A DNA stretch of 64,000 nt from Cymodocea nodosa (Eukaryota > Streptophyta > Magnoliopsida > Alismatales > Cymodoceaceae): assembly GCA_036874045.1 (NCBI GenBank), contig CM072344.1:14418501-14482500 (forward strand). Direction: 5' to 3'. Below the pieces are notes generated by a model, which did no database searches, was not told where the DNA came from, and worked only from the letters and a program-made list of their open reading frames with translations. The translations under genes were made by a program, and so were the position numbers. Below are positions 36,701 to 47,632 of the stretch, piece by piece (positions within the stretch are counted from its first letter, which is position 1; the number at the start of each line of letters is the position of its first letter).

Positions 36701-39700
36701 TACACAAACAGGTCCTAATTGGAATTTGATTGAAAATGAATTCCTTTTCGTCAGATTCTGGTTGCACAAACCTCTCTCCCCCTAGGTTGGAGAGGGTTTA
36801 TAAGGTGTTTTCTTATTTGAACTCATGTCTATGTCCAAAAATCTTATTGAATAGGTCAACTGAGAAGGACATCCCAAAAGGAAGTGTCGAGATGAAGAGC
36901 CTTGGTCATGCAGACCTTGCATCATTTGTGAAACCTTCATAGCACTGCTGTATTTGCACCTTGCTGATACATGTTCCACACTCTGGCAATGTTTTCATGC
37001 CTGGTTGTTCCTGTAGGATTCCCAATGGTGAGCCCTCTACATGTTTGAAGCACACTTCTCCCTACCTCTTGCTACTTATAGAAGCATGTAGTCCAAGTTT
37101 CCCTGTCACACACCTAATGCCTAGAGGAACTTTGTTCTCACTTGACACCATTGGGTTGGCGGACTCCTTTTTCCACACTCACTACAATGGGTTTGACTAG
37201 CAGGATGTAATGGGAATGACAATATTGCCAGGTTTACATCATCGAATTAGTTGTAGGTGGGTTCAAAGTTGCATTTGGAGAGACATTGTCAAGGCTGGAA
37301 ATCAAACAATTGTTGGGCCATGTATTTCTGTTGTTGATGTCAATACTTATTGTTGTTTATGCTAAATGTAGCATGCCTTTCTGAGATAAAGAGGTGGCTA
37401 TTGTCATCCACTTTACTAATATGTTTTATTTCCTTTTTCTGATTCATCAGGAACAACTGCAAGAGAAAGAACAATGCATACATGATTTGGAGACACAGAT
37501 AGAAGAAAAGGAAGTGGAATTGAGAGCGGTTAAAATTGACAATGAAGCAGTTCTGTTTCATGAACCTTTCTTTTGTATCCACTGCTTTTATGGTGTGAAA
37601 AAAAGCAATGTTAGTTATTTATTTCTTTACCATCTTCAGGCCTGGGCTAAAGAAGATCTGCTTAGAGAGCAGAATAAAGAGTTGGCAACCTTTCGGTAGA
37701 ACCCATTTCCTTAGAAGTTTATTTTTGTTTGTAATGTTTGATTGGATAGATGATTTTGTTGTTTTCTTTACTGAAAAATGCAGCTTAACAGAAAAATAAA
37801 AATATATTTTGTTGCATTTGGAGCTTCAAACTAAGCTTATCTCATATAAAATGCTTGTTTCACATTTGATTATATATTTCCCATTGCATCATTCTCTTAA
37901 CAGCATATATTTCTTTGCAGAAGAGAGCGTGATAACTCAAACCTGGAAAGAGCTGAACTTCTTAAAGAGATCCATGACCTTCGAGAACATATACAAGAAA
38001 AAGAGAATCAGTTAGTTGAATTGCAGGAGCAGGTGATCTCCATTCCTATAAAATCCACTTTCCTTCATTTTCTATTAATCCTTTCTTGCAATACAATTTG
38101 AGTCAACTAATAATTACTTATTTCCCTCTTTGATGTTTAGTCATCTACTGAAATCTAAATGTGCAATGGCATGTTGAACTGTTCAAACTGTGTTTTCTAT
38201 CTGAAAATACCCTGAAACATCTGCTTTTCTTTTCTTCAAGACAGTATATATTGCAATGTGTGTCATTGATTTGAATTTTAATCCTTGGGTCTGTTGTTTG
38301 ATGTTGCAGTGGAGAAAATGGATATCTCTAATAATATCAGGAAAAACTTGTAGAAGTCAAGTAACTAAGCTGGCTTTAGTTAGTTTGCATGATAGTATCA
38401 CTCTTGCTACAACCTATTAGTTTGCGTATATGTGTATTAAAGGACAATATGTTGGCAAGATATATCTGAATGATATTTATTTCAGCATAGAGTCGTACAA
38501 GAGACTATCCTTTTCAAGGATGAACAGTTAAGGGATGCTCAAGCTTGGATTGCGCATGTTCAAATGGATGCCCTGCAATCATCAACCAATCAGTCGTTGC
38601 AAGCTGAACTACGAGAGCGTACTGAACAATTCAACCAATATTGGGGTTGCTTAATTCGCCAGGTTTGTTCATGTTAGCATTGCTACCTGTACACATTCGT
38701 GTAGGCCAATGCTTGAAGAAACTGAACTCTTCAAGAAATTAAATCTGTTTCTAAATTATGCTCCCAAATATCACACTATAAATCCAATATTCTGCTGTGT
38801 TACCGTCATCTCTAAAATTAGATCATACCCTATAAATGCAGTACGCAGATATGGAGCGACATCTTTTGCAAATCATACAACAACTTCAGATTGAACTGGC
38901 TGAAGCAAGGGGGCACAATCTTAGTGGTGATTATCAAATAACCAGTGCTAACTCAAATAATTCTTCCACTCAGATGGGAAACAAAGGTGGGAGATTTGAA
39001 AATGACAATGGAAATGCTAGTGATAACACAGGATTTATTTCCAATGGCAGCTTGAATGTTGTCCCAACCTTGATTTCAGCTTCTGATGCACCAGCCAAGG
39101 TTAGGCCATTGGGTGGGACATTAGCCACATACTCCTCTGCATTGTAATTGGAGTGTAGCAGTTAAATACTAGATATCTGCTTCTTTTTTCTGAAGTTACT
39201 TTGTTTTCATTGTACTTGATATACTTTATTAATTTTCTTTTTTTAAATTTTTTTATAATAGAGTGAACATGTTCCGGGGATTCCATTTGTTCCTTCTGTC
39301 CTTGGGGTGCATGCATTTGTTCCTCCTGCCCAGCTCAATGCTTTGCACCCTCTTGTCATGCATCCACAAGGTGCTCTACCTTCTGTCTCACCATCCAACC
39401 AGCATGTTCCTCAGTCGCAGTTGAATCATGTTCTTCCTATTCCAGCTGTTACATCTGATCAATGTTTTCCAAGTCAACAGGTACAATGACTTGTCAAATT
39501 TTTATATCAACAGTATTGTGCAAAGTGCTTTTTTATGATTCTTTATTATGTAGGAACAATCAAAAACCCCTTACATGCTCAACCAGAATCAGCTTCAACT
39601 CTCTCATGTAAAGGGTGGGTCAATGCAGTCAGACACTTTATATAGTTACCAACCTTCTGATGATAAACAGGATAACCAGTTGGAATATTCAGAGTTGTCT

Positions 39701-41213
39701 GGCAGCTCCATACATATCTCTAGACCTGTAAGTGTTGGCTGTTGAGGAAGTGGAGGATGTTAAAGAAAGTGTTGGTATCCTTAGTGTTTGTACCCTAATG
39801 GTTCTGTTTGAAGGGTTTCTATCACTATTGCTTCTATTCTATTCAGGTTTTTGAGGCCCATGGAGATCAGCCTTTGTCACCTCAAGAGTCACTGGATATA
39901 TCAAAGGACAATCCCAAAAGTTGCTCCTCTCAAGGAACAAACATACAAGATCAAGAGAATGAAGATGTAAAGATTCAGTTTTTATTTCACTAAATTAGTT
40001 CAACTGTTATAATGCCAATATGAATCCGGAAAGCATGTATTTTTTGAGATAACAAAAATTTATATTTATTTCTGCAGGTCAAGAATGAGATAACAGAATC
40101 TTCCACAATTCAATTACAGAGACAAGTTATGGAACGTGAACAACCTCTTACAGCCACTGCTTTGACAATGCCAGAGATTTTGACCCATTCTCCTGGTTCG
40201 CATGTGCCCATCTGTGATAGCTCAGATTTGACAAGGAGTTCATTTTCGCCTGGAAGAACTTCAAATACTGCTATACTTGACGAGAAATCATTACTGGCTT
40301 GCATAGTGCGTGCAGTTCCAACTGAATCTAGTGGTCAGATAAGAATTAGCTCTACTGTAAGTGTCATTTTAAATCAAACAATGTGTTCGGGTAGTTGTGC
40401 TTTATTTCTTTCAAAAATATGCTTGATGATATGTTTTTGTTGGATATACATAGTTGCCAAACAGGTTAGCAAAAATGCTTGCACCTCTACATTGGCATGA
40501 TTATAAAAAGCAGTATGGGAAACTTGATGACTTTCTCGCTCACCATCCTGAGGTAAGCTTTTATAAGTTAATTTAAGTTTTTTCCCGGAAGCTTGAATGA
40601 TTATGTATCTTGACGATGTTTCTGTAGTTATTTGTGATTGAAGGGGACTTTATCCATCTTCGTGAAGGAGCTCAAAAAATTGTGTCTGCGAAATTTGCTG
40701 CTGCAAAATTTGCTGCAGCAGGTGGTGTTTGCGCCCCTTGTCCACCACAGTCTGTAGTTGTTACTCCTGTAGCACAGGGTCATCGTTTAAAAAGAAGCCA
40801 ATCTACTGATGGGGAATCTGTAAGCACTGGAGTTTCCATGCAACATAACAACAGGCATACAGGCTCCTTAACCATTCAAAACCAACAAAGAAATAGTTCT
40901 AATATTGCTGAAGATCTCTCAGATGTAAATATTCTGGTCAAATCCAAAAATCTCTATGAAGCAAAAGTTTTTTCATCTGCAACAAAGAAACAACCAGCAT
41001 TCGATAATGCTGCTGTAAATGGAAAAATTATTGAAGAGTCAACTGTAACTTCTACTCAGAGCAAAAATTTTGGCAATGGGAAACATGGCCCTAGATGGAG
41101 GCAGCAAGGAAGGTATTTTAAATACTGGTGTTGTATTATTCTATTTTCATTTTTGAAGTGACTTTTGTTTTTCTAGCAGGGCTGTTGAATCTGGACTAAG
41201 TGCTAGAAGGTAG
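30719..41213 (+). CDS. Large coiled-coil protein with conserved plant C-terminal domain, 15 exons
   Basis: I could join 15 exons with GT-AG junctions and consistent phase: 30719-30838, 30929-30970, 31056-31298, 37451-37549, 37640-37695, 37921-38032, 38486-38662, 38842-39099, 39262-39480, 39554-39727, 39847-39966, 40078-40356, 40454-40552, 40628-41112, 41180-41213; about 838 residues, no stop. Residues about 75-320 are heptad-rich coiled coil (QVIARTEILEMQNRFETQI, EQLQEKEQCIHDLETQIEEK, AWAKEDLLREQNKELATF). A Ser/Gln/Pro-rich middle follows. The C-terminal block LPNRLAKMLAPLHWHDYKK...HHPELFVIEGDFIHLREGAQ (about 634-690) is conserved across land plants in my memory, probably Pfam DUF7725. No function is known to me. 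KFAAAKFAAA is a fresh-looking 5-residue duplication. ATG 30719 is the first in frame. Intron 3 is 6.15 kb, packed with transposons. Confidence 0.9.
31878..32010 (-). mobile_element. RTE LINE 3' terminus
   Basis: The minus strand reads GGATTCACGTGACCAACCCC, then a GGATTATGGCTCAATTTG segment and (TTG)n, the typical RTE 3' end. Confidence 0.6.
32237..32757 (-). mobile_element. RTE LINE 3' fragment
   Basis: The minus strand encodes KVSILEMQMLRLMNGN, then IRNEVGVTPFEDKIRENQPR and RRFGHILKRSNE (about 32622-32370), the C-terminal end of RTE reverse transcriptase polyproteins, and ends in a CAACAACAA terminus at 32237. It is 5'-truncated at about 32757 against the Copia fragment. A second RTE end (31878) lies 230 bases away, so there were two insertions or one duplication. 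Confidence 0.8.
32758..34540 (-). mobile_element. Copia gag with 5' LTR and primer site (truncated)
   Basis: From high to low coordinates: an LTR starting at 34376 (plus-strand TGTACAAACTAGTTTTCC; outer end about 34530), a primer-binding site TGGTATCAATA (34375-34365, initiator-Met tRNA type), an untranslated leader, and a gag reading MAMRDLLLTKFTDISKRLNG (33763) onward. One TAG stop follows residue 67, and a frameshift lies at the C run (33106-33115). The gag core includes GLINELNVYQSP, and the zinc knuckle CQWCGKLGHRFEKC (about 33040-32998) is CCHC. Protease, integrase and RT are missing; the copy stops at 32757. Confidence 0.85.
34541..35330 (+). mobile_element. L1-type LINE C-terminal (zinc-binding RT) fragment
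   Basis: The plus strand encodes MCNKEEKTLDHLFLQCLMFG (34896 on) and LKILAIVWSVWNWRNKIIFQ, the zf-RVT domain found after the reverse transcriptase of plant L1 elements (C-x-C...H...C pattern and WxxWxxRN). Upstream, about 34790-34890, SNAPLKVHIVAWLV-like sequence belongs to the same domain with a frameshift. The RT core is absent. Confidence 0.75.
35500..35870 (+). mobile_element. RTE LINE fragment
   Basis: Shifted plus-strand frames read SRSKTEYMECSFI, a KRILFIRLK-like piece and LKLKRKFYK-like pieces, matching the segment between the RT core and the C-terminal end of the RTE element at 13.4-13.6 kb. Confidence 0.6.
36160..36715. mobile_element. Harbinger-type MITE
   Basis: Terminal inverted repeats GGGCCTATTTGTGTA (left) and GGACCTGTTTGTGTA (right, read inward) match at 13 of 15 positions. 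The interior is AT-rich and non-coding. GGGCCTxTTTG is a known PIF/Harbinger-type start. The target duplication is ambiguous (CTA or TAG on the left, TAA or CTA on the right). Confidence 0.65.
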
Positions 41214-42430
41214 CAGGTCTGCAGGTATTTCTCACCTATTCTGCTTGCAAAATTTTGCATCCTTTCTTAGTTATTATTCCTTGCCATGAAGCTTTTGGGG
41301 CCATTGCCTAGAATTTTCAAAATAGTCACCTGTTTTGCAAAGCATTTTTTGAGTGGAAAAAAGGTATATCTAAAAAAAAAAATGGAGGCCTAAACTAGAA
41401 GTAGGCAACCTGGAAACCAAATAAAACAAAAGCAAGACCCAAAACAAAAACCAGAAACTAGAGGATATCGGCTTTGAGAGAATGAAACCCCAAACAAAAG
41501 AAAGAAAAGGACATACAAAGAAAAGGAGCAACACTAGGCTTCAAAGAAATCACATCATAAGGTCACCAAGGTCTGCAATCATCTTAGCACCTCTGCATCG
41601 AACACAACTGCCTTAACACACCATGTTCTCGCCCATTCCACAGTGCAATTAACTACTTTGACCTAGAAATATCTTTCATCATGGTATGAGTCTCAAAAAT
41701 TTTTGTTATTTCTCTCCAAACATCTACACCACCAAACAACATGGAGTGAGAATGAAGACATGGTGAATCTGATGATCTTAGTCAGTGTAATGGCCTAATC
41801 CCCACATTGATAGTGGAAGCTAGATGGTTGTATGGGAACCATGATTGTTACCAAAGCACACATCATTTTGTATACAGCAAATTTACAAGTATTAATAACA
41901 AAATAATGTTCTTATTTGGTTCCTTTTATATACAAATAACCACCTTTGCATGGGTTTCACTTATCTCTTGTATTCATGGTAGATAAAACTCCCATTGCTA
42001 GACCATCATGACTTGTGATCAATAATAAAACAATAAAAATAAAATCATGAATTAACTCATAAGCATATAGAAAGAATATACCATAAATTATCAACTTGTT
42101 AAAAGATATCATAATAAAAATACATTATTTTGGCTTTTATTTTTTTATGTTCCTAACTCCATTGATCTTGTTTAGACACAGTTATGCTCTTTTAATTCTT
42201 TTTGTTGATGATTACTCGCTTTGGGCCACCCCACTGTTGATATAGTCATTCTTATATTTAACATATGGCCTTACCTTTACCTTTTGCCTGTTATCTTTTC
42301 AAGAAAACAAATCAAAACTCAAATAAGACAATAATTATTTCTCATTGTCTTTTTAGGTTTGTGGTGAAGACTTTCCATGCTGTCCACATCATATTTTGCT
42401 AGATACCTGACACTATCCTGTAGTGTTATT

Positions 42431-42884
42431 TGGACTTATTGTTGCCACCTAGATCCATTGATTCATGTCCAACCTTGTCAGACCAAGGCCATAGTTATAA
42501 TGCTAGGACTTTTTCCTTTTTTATAGATTGTTTTACATATCATTTCTTGTTTACATGCATAATTTGATGATCATCATACAAGAAATACAATTGTTTCTTT
42601 GAGTTCCTAATGAAAGTCTAACTCACTTCCTAAGGTGTCTTAATCTTATGCCATATTTGAACTTATTGTTGCCACCTAGATCCATTGATTCATGTCCAAC
42701 CTTGTCAGACCAAGGTCATAGTTAGAGTGCTAGGACTTTTTTCTTTCTTATAGATTGTTTTACATATCATTTCCTGTTTACATGCATAACTTGATCGTCA
42801 TCATACAAGAAACACAAATATTTCTTTGAGTTCCTAATGAAAGTCTTTAATTCATTTCCTAAGGTATCTTAATCATTACATTGT
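42431..42884. repeat. Tandem duplication, unit about 227 bp
   Basis: Two consecutive copies starting GGACTTATTGTTGCCACC and GAACTTATTGTTGCCACC (42432 and 42658), agreeing over most of their length including CATTGATTCATGTCCAACC. Scattered substitutions give an old but clear duplication. No coding potential. Confidence 0.9.
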
Positions 42885-43489
42885 TACTAACATAAGGTAA
42901 TTAGCCATAATCATATAGTTAACTTTTAAAATAAGCAAAACACATTTCAATCAAGGCATGCATATAGAACCATCATTATTTCAAAATAGGATTCTTCTGA
43001 TGCTCATTCGAATTTTTTTCAACACCCAAAACCAAACAGCATATGAATTAGACATTTTTTTTGAATGTTTGATCTCACCTCAGAACTTTTGGTAACAACT
43101 TTGGCCGTCCTATCTAGAATCACTTCACAGTTTGGTTTTTGGGTATCTACTTGAATGTCTGTATTTTGAAAACTGTGGAAGTGCAAAACCCGGTATCTTT
43201 GTGAATCTGTAACCAAGAATCATGATATTGGCGTCATTCTGAAGTAACTTGAAGGGAAAACTCTTGGACGTGTATTCGCCAAAGCCATCGTTAAAATGAA
43301 GACAACAAGCAAAACAAACCTAGAGAGCGTCACCATATATCATGCAGTTTAGGATTTTACCTCATACGTGAAATCCTCTAAAGAAATATTTGTAAAAAAT
43401 TTGAGGTGAATAAAGCTATGACAGTGTGAGCTAGAATGTCTGGAGGGTGTTGTGATTTGCATGGGGTTTAAAAAGTGACAGATTTTGAA

Positions 43490-44640
43490 AAGAGATGGTG
43501 GGATTGGACATGTTATTGTGTTAAATTGCCAAGATCTCGATCCTCATCAACAGGTGCCCAAAAGGAAAGTTTGCATGTGGTAGAGGGTTGTGACAAGGTG
43601 AACCTCTATCTCTATTTCCATTTTCATTGATGGCAGAAGTGCTTGGATGACGCAGGGTTAATTTGATGCCCAAGCCCAAAAATAATCTACAAAGTGCATT
43701 ACGTACAATATGCTTATGATACTTTAGTCTTTCGATGTTAATCAGCATGAATTCAGAAACTTAGCTGTAACATTTGCTCTCTTCATTACTATTTCTGGTT
43801 TGAAAGTGAATCTCAATAAATCCACAGAGTAATAATTCAAACATTGCTTGAAAGGGTTGATTTTGCAACTTTTCTGGGGTATAAGGTAGACAATTTTTTT
43901 GTCAATTATCTTAGGTTACCTCTGACTTGGAAGTTGATCTCAACTCCATGGTAGAAACCAATGATCTGACTGGTTTGACAAGAGATAAAAGTCAGCTAGG
44001 CTGGAAGCTTTTTGTCCTCTGAGGACAAGCTTACCTTGATTTCTTGAGTGTTGCAACAAATCCAAAGAATTTCTTTGGCAGGGTGGTAAAAAAAGTAAAT
44101 ATGGATATTGCAGAGTTGCTTGGTATGAATGTAGAGGTGGAAGGAAGTTCGTTTGGTTGGAGGGAGTTTTGGGAATTCAATCCTGCCCTGTATGGCAAGT
44201 GGATCTAGATTTGGAGACTGGTTGAGTGAACGATTCAGGGAGGGAGCCTCTCATGGGGACTCATTGTAATAAAGTGGTATAAAAGGGGGAGGTTAGGATT
44301 GTTAGGTAATCATGTTGAATGGCTGTCCGGTGTTTGGAATTGAATATTGGAAGAGATGTCGGATATGCCTAGTGTTTGGTTGACAAGTTGTGCTTTTGGC
44401 AAGACATGTGGGTGAGTTGCGACTTACTGAAAGAGTCATTTAAGCCCTTGTTGTCAGCTGCACCAAACCTGTATCTGAGGGTTTTCGAATCTCTCAAGTC
44501 CTAGCGCAAGGGGATAGTGTAATTTAGAAGAGATATCCATGATGCTGAAATCTCAAAATTTGCAAGGTTCTTTGTACTTCTAACTTGGGCTATGGCTCTT
44601 CAACTCCTCCAACTAATGTTGATTCATACAAGGTTATTAA
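43490..44640 (+). mobile_element. L1-type LINE reverse transcriptase remnant
   Basis: Across frames the plus strand reads FACGRGL*QGEPLSLFPFS (RT QGDPLS motif, about 43575-43630), SGLKVNLNKS (about 43795), then RKFVWLEGVLGIQSCPVW and LCFWQDMWVSCDLLKESFKP (about 44140-44450), the order seen in plant L1 elements. Stops and frameshifts are frequent and the 5' half is missing. Confidence 0.75.
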
Positions 44641-45190
44641 GGTGCCCAGGTGGCAGCCTTCGGTGCCTTCTTGCCTAGCTGTTCATACATATATATATAT
44701 ATTTAAAAACACATGCTTATAATTATTTGTATATATTTAAATATATCAATAATTAAAAATACATAAATAAATGGGATAAATTAACTTAAACGGCAAACAT
44801 AACAATATGGTGCATTGCTTGTAATAACGTAGTTGACTAAGAGCAATGATACTTGTAGCTCTCATCGGGGTTCAAATCTTAATGACTGTTAAAATCACTA
44901 TTAACAAAAGTCATAACAATATGATTAAAAGTCTTGATAAAAGTCAATAAACAATAGCAAAATAAGAGATCAAATGTTGATCGGTAGAAGCTATTGGCAT
45001 GGTGGTTCATTTGTGTCTCCACTAGTGTTGGTAGGGTGGTTCACGCTCGTTTACCGGGTAGCCTGGTCACGAATTATTATTATTTTTCAATTGGAAGTGA
45101 AGAATTTACATCTCTTGTTTTTTTTGTTAATTTTCTGCTTCTCTGATACAATAATATAAAAATCTGACTAATTTTCTGAATCTTTTCTAG

Positions 45191-45600
45191 GATCATCGAC
45201 CATTGAATTGGAATTGCATTGGAACACAATTTTTGTTAGGCAGCAGAAGAGTGCTATTTTTCTGCGAAGAAAATCTTGAGATGTTAAAGGAATTTTGACC
45301 CTCTCATTTATTGTCGTTACATCCAAAATGTTTCACATTTTATGCCCTTTTTATACATAGTGTATTATAAACATTTAATTATTTCGTGTAGTGCAAGAGA
45401 CTTTGTGGAAAGCATCTCACTTGTCACTGCTATATGAAACAATTTGTGCTAAAAGAAATGCAAAATTGAGGACGGGACCTTTCGATGATACCCACAAACC
45501 TTGTCCTAAAAGAATGTCTGAAGGTGCGATCGGATACAATACTCTGGTAATATACGCTTCTAGCTAATACCAGTTATGTAAAAAGCTGCTGCAGCCTTTT
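45191..45600 (+). other. Candidate 3'UTR exon of the coiled-coil gene
   Basis: The segment after the TTTTCTAG acceptor is unlike the repeats around it, has no open frame, and sits on the strand of the upstream gene. The poly(A) position is unknown, so the right edge is arbitrary. Assignment is inference. Confidence 0.3.
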
Positions 45601-45892
45601 AAGGGTTTCTCTCACGTCCATTGTTATTGAAATTGATGATGAGTTGTAGAGATCAAGATTTGAATGTGATGAAATGTATGAGCGTATGTAATTTTGGGGA
45701 CATCATGTCTGTACCCAAAATGCATTATTGTTTTGAAATTAATAATTTAGACACCAGGGTTTTGAAAATGAGTGTTTTTATTACAGGAACTTTACAGTAA
45801 AAATTTGTTGTCCATGAAAACTTAATGAGAGCGAAGAAGTGTAAAAATAAATATGCAACCATACACTGCGGCAATTTCGACGACATACCTGA

Positions 45893-46102
45893 TCTTCTCT
45901 GGTGAGGTACCTTTCGAGTTGCTGCTATCTTGTTTTTTGCGATTATGTGCAATCTTTCATCATACACTCGCCATGTTGTTGGAAGAAATTTCTCGAGGAC
46001 AACTTGGCCCAGCACACCTTGTACTTCATTAGTGCTCAAGAATCTACCGGTATGGACAACTAACCGTTTCATAAGATCTACTGTTGTCATCTTACTTACC
46101 AC
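45893..46102 (-). other. Unassigned exon-like open segment
   Basis: The minus strand is open for about 70 codons (VDLMKRLVVHTGRFLSTNEV, then FLPTTWRVYDERLHI and KVPHQRRSG) and closes in a GATCAG/GTATGT donor-like site at about 45892. The mixed-residue, non-repetitive composition looks more like real protein than the AT-rich flanks. I do not recognise the family. It could be a stray exon, a captured gene piece beside the MITE at 46166, or chance. Confidence 0.3.
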
Positions 46103-46165
46103 TTTTAGGTATAAATATCACAGTAAATATGATATTGAAGGTACACTTTTACAATGTTAAACTTA

Positions 46166-46795
46166 GAGGGTGTTTGTATACCTAAAAAATGACGGAAAAC
46201 GTTGGAAATGAAAATGGTGGAAAATTTTATGTCATTTTCTAGGTGTTTGTGCATCTAGAATATTTTTTAACATTTTCCCTTGAAATTGGTAAATAGGTGT
46301 AACTTTTTTCCATGTTTTTCAACCACACCTGAGGGTGAAAATGACGAAAAATGCATCATGACTCTCCTTGCACGCATCTTCTTCCGTCGTCATCCTCTTC
46401 GTCGTATCTTCTTGCGCTGTCGTCTTTTTCGTTGCATCTTATGGAACAATAGAGAAATATGATATGTATTTTATGTTGTAATTATCTTGTATTATTTATG
46501 ACAAATTTTCTTATTCTCTATTTTTTAAATATGAATAATAAATATTAAATTTAATTAGTCTTCAATATTTTCTAATATGTGAAGAAACATACCTAATTTA
46601 CATTCTATAATTTTTCGTCATTTTCTATTCTATGCACAAATACATGTTTTTCAAATTCTATCATTTTATATTATGTACACAAACACTTTGATTTTTTATA
46701 AATTTTTCGTTACTTTTTGTTATTTTCATTTTCAATGTTTTCCATAATTTTACGTCATTTTCTTTCTAACATTTTTTAGGTGCACAAACACCCCT
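46166..46795. mobile_element. Tourist/Harbinger-type MITE
   Basis: The 630-bp element has inverted ends GAGGGTGTTTG and AGGGGTGTTTG (right, read inward), extended by CCTAAAAAATG on both sides, and identical 3-bp TTA target duplications (46163-46165 and 46796-46798). Interior words (GTGTTTGTGCATC, CATTTTC) repeat near the ends. No transposase. Confidence 0.85.
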
Positions 46796-46799
46796 TTAA

Positions 46800-47632
46800 T
46801 CAACCACCTTAATATGCTCGTCTAAATGTCAAGAACTTCATATGTGTGCAATGCAAGATATAATCTAAGGAAGGGGTGATTTTGTAATAAGGTGTAAATA
46901 TTTGTTTTAAATTATAATTTCCAAAGTTGATAAATTTAAAGTTAATGCATTTAAATTGTACAATAAATATCTATAGTAGTATTTGTATTTTAGGAAAACG
47001 AGGTTAAAGACACTTACACTAATAAATGTTGTAGGTGTTTATGTTACATTTTATATATATCAACTTGAAATGTGTGAATGATGAAAATCACTTCTACAAT
47101 AAATATTTATTTGGATGTAATTTTTACTGTAGATAAATTTTAAGTTAATGTTAAAGAAAGAGATATTTGATCGGACATACTTTTTAATTTCACCTTATTT
47201 CTTTGCTAAAGTATGCACTGAATCTTCATTGTTTGGTGTAGCTTCTTTTGCTATGGGATTTTGATCTAGTCTTTTTACTTATATTTTCTTTGATCTAGTC
47301 TTTTTATTTATATTTTCTTTTTACTTATAAATCAAAAGATTTAAAGCTCATTTGTGTATTTAGAAAGTAACAAAAGTAAGTTTCAAAAAGTTAAAAATAA
47401 AATAAAAAAAATAAAAAATATATATATATAAATTAATAAAAAATATAAAAATTTATATACAATAAAAAATAATAAAAAGATATATCACATTAATCCTAAA
47501 CTTTTATAATATTTACAGTACATACATTTGCATTCGCATTTTTACCTTTTAGTATTAACATTACATTTAAACTCCTACAAAAAGAGGAAAACAGAAGAAA
47601 CCGATTCCCGTCGCTAGGAAGAACCGGAGGAG
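46800..47632. other. AT-rich region and promoter of the microprotein gene
   Basis: No gene. A/T low-complexity sequence at 47390-47490 (AAATAAAAAAAATAAAAAAT and variants). The CATTTGTGTATTTAGAAAGT phrase at about 47350 resembles MITE ends elsewhere in the window. The promoter of the gene at 47633 must lie within the last 200 bases; no TATA box could be chosen with confidence. Confidence 0.45.

Larger units (their letters stand above)
31299..37450. other. Intron 3 of the coiled-coil gene, a TE cluster
   Basis: The intron carries, in order, two RTE LINE 3' ends (minus), a Copia gag/LTR fragment (minus), an L1 zinc-binding tail (plus), an RTE 3' fragment (plus) and a Harbinger-type MITE, each listed separately. 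About 31540-31640 holds a short direct repeat (GGAGATTCCAGATxC...CCTAGAATC). The flanking exons remain in phase, so splicing across it is presumably tolerated. Confidence 0.7.
41226..45190 (+). other. Probable 3'UTR intron of the coiled-coil gene
   Basis: Twelve bases after the stop codon the sequence reads CTGCAG followed by GTATTTCTC, a plausible donor; TTTTCTAG at 45183-45190 is a good acceptor before GC-balanced, non-repeat sequence. The 4-kb span holds an A-rich retroposon-like segment (41370-41560), a 227-bp tandem duplication and an L1 remnant. A junction this close to the stop would not be expected to trigger nonsense-mediated decay. Confidence 0.35.
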
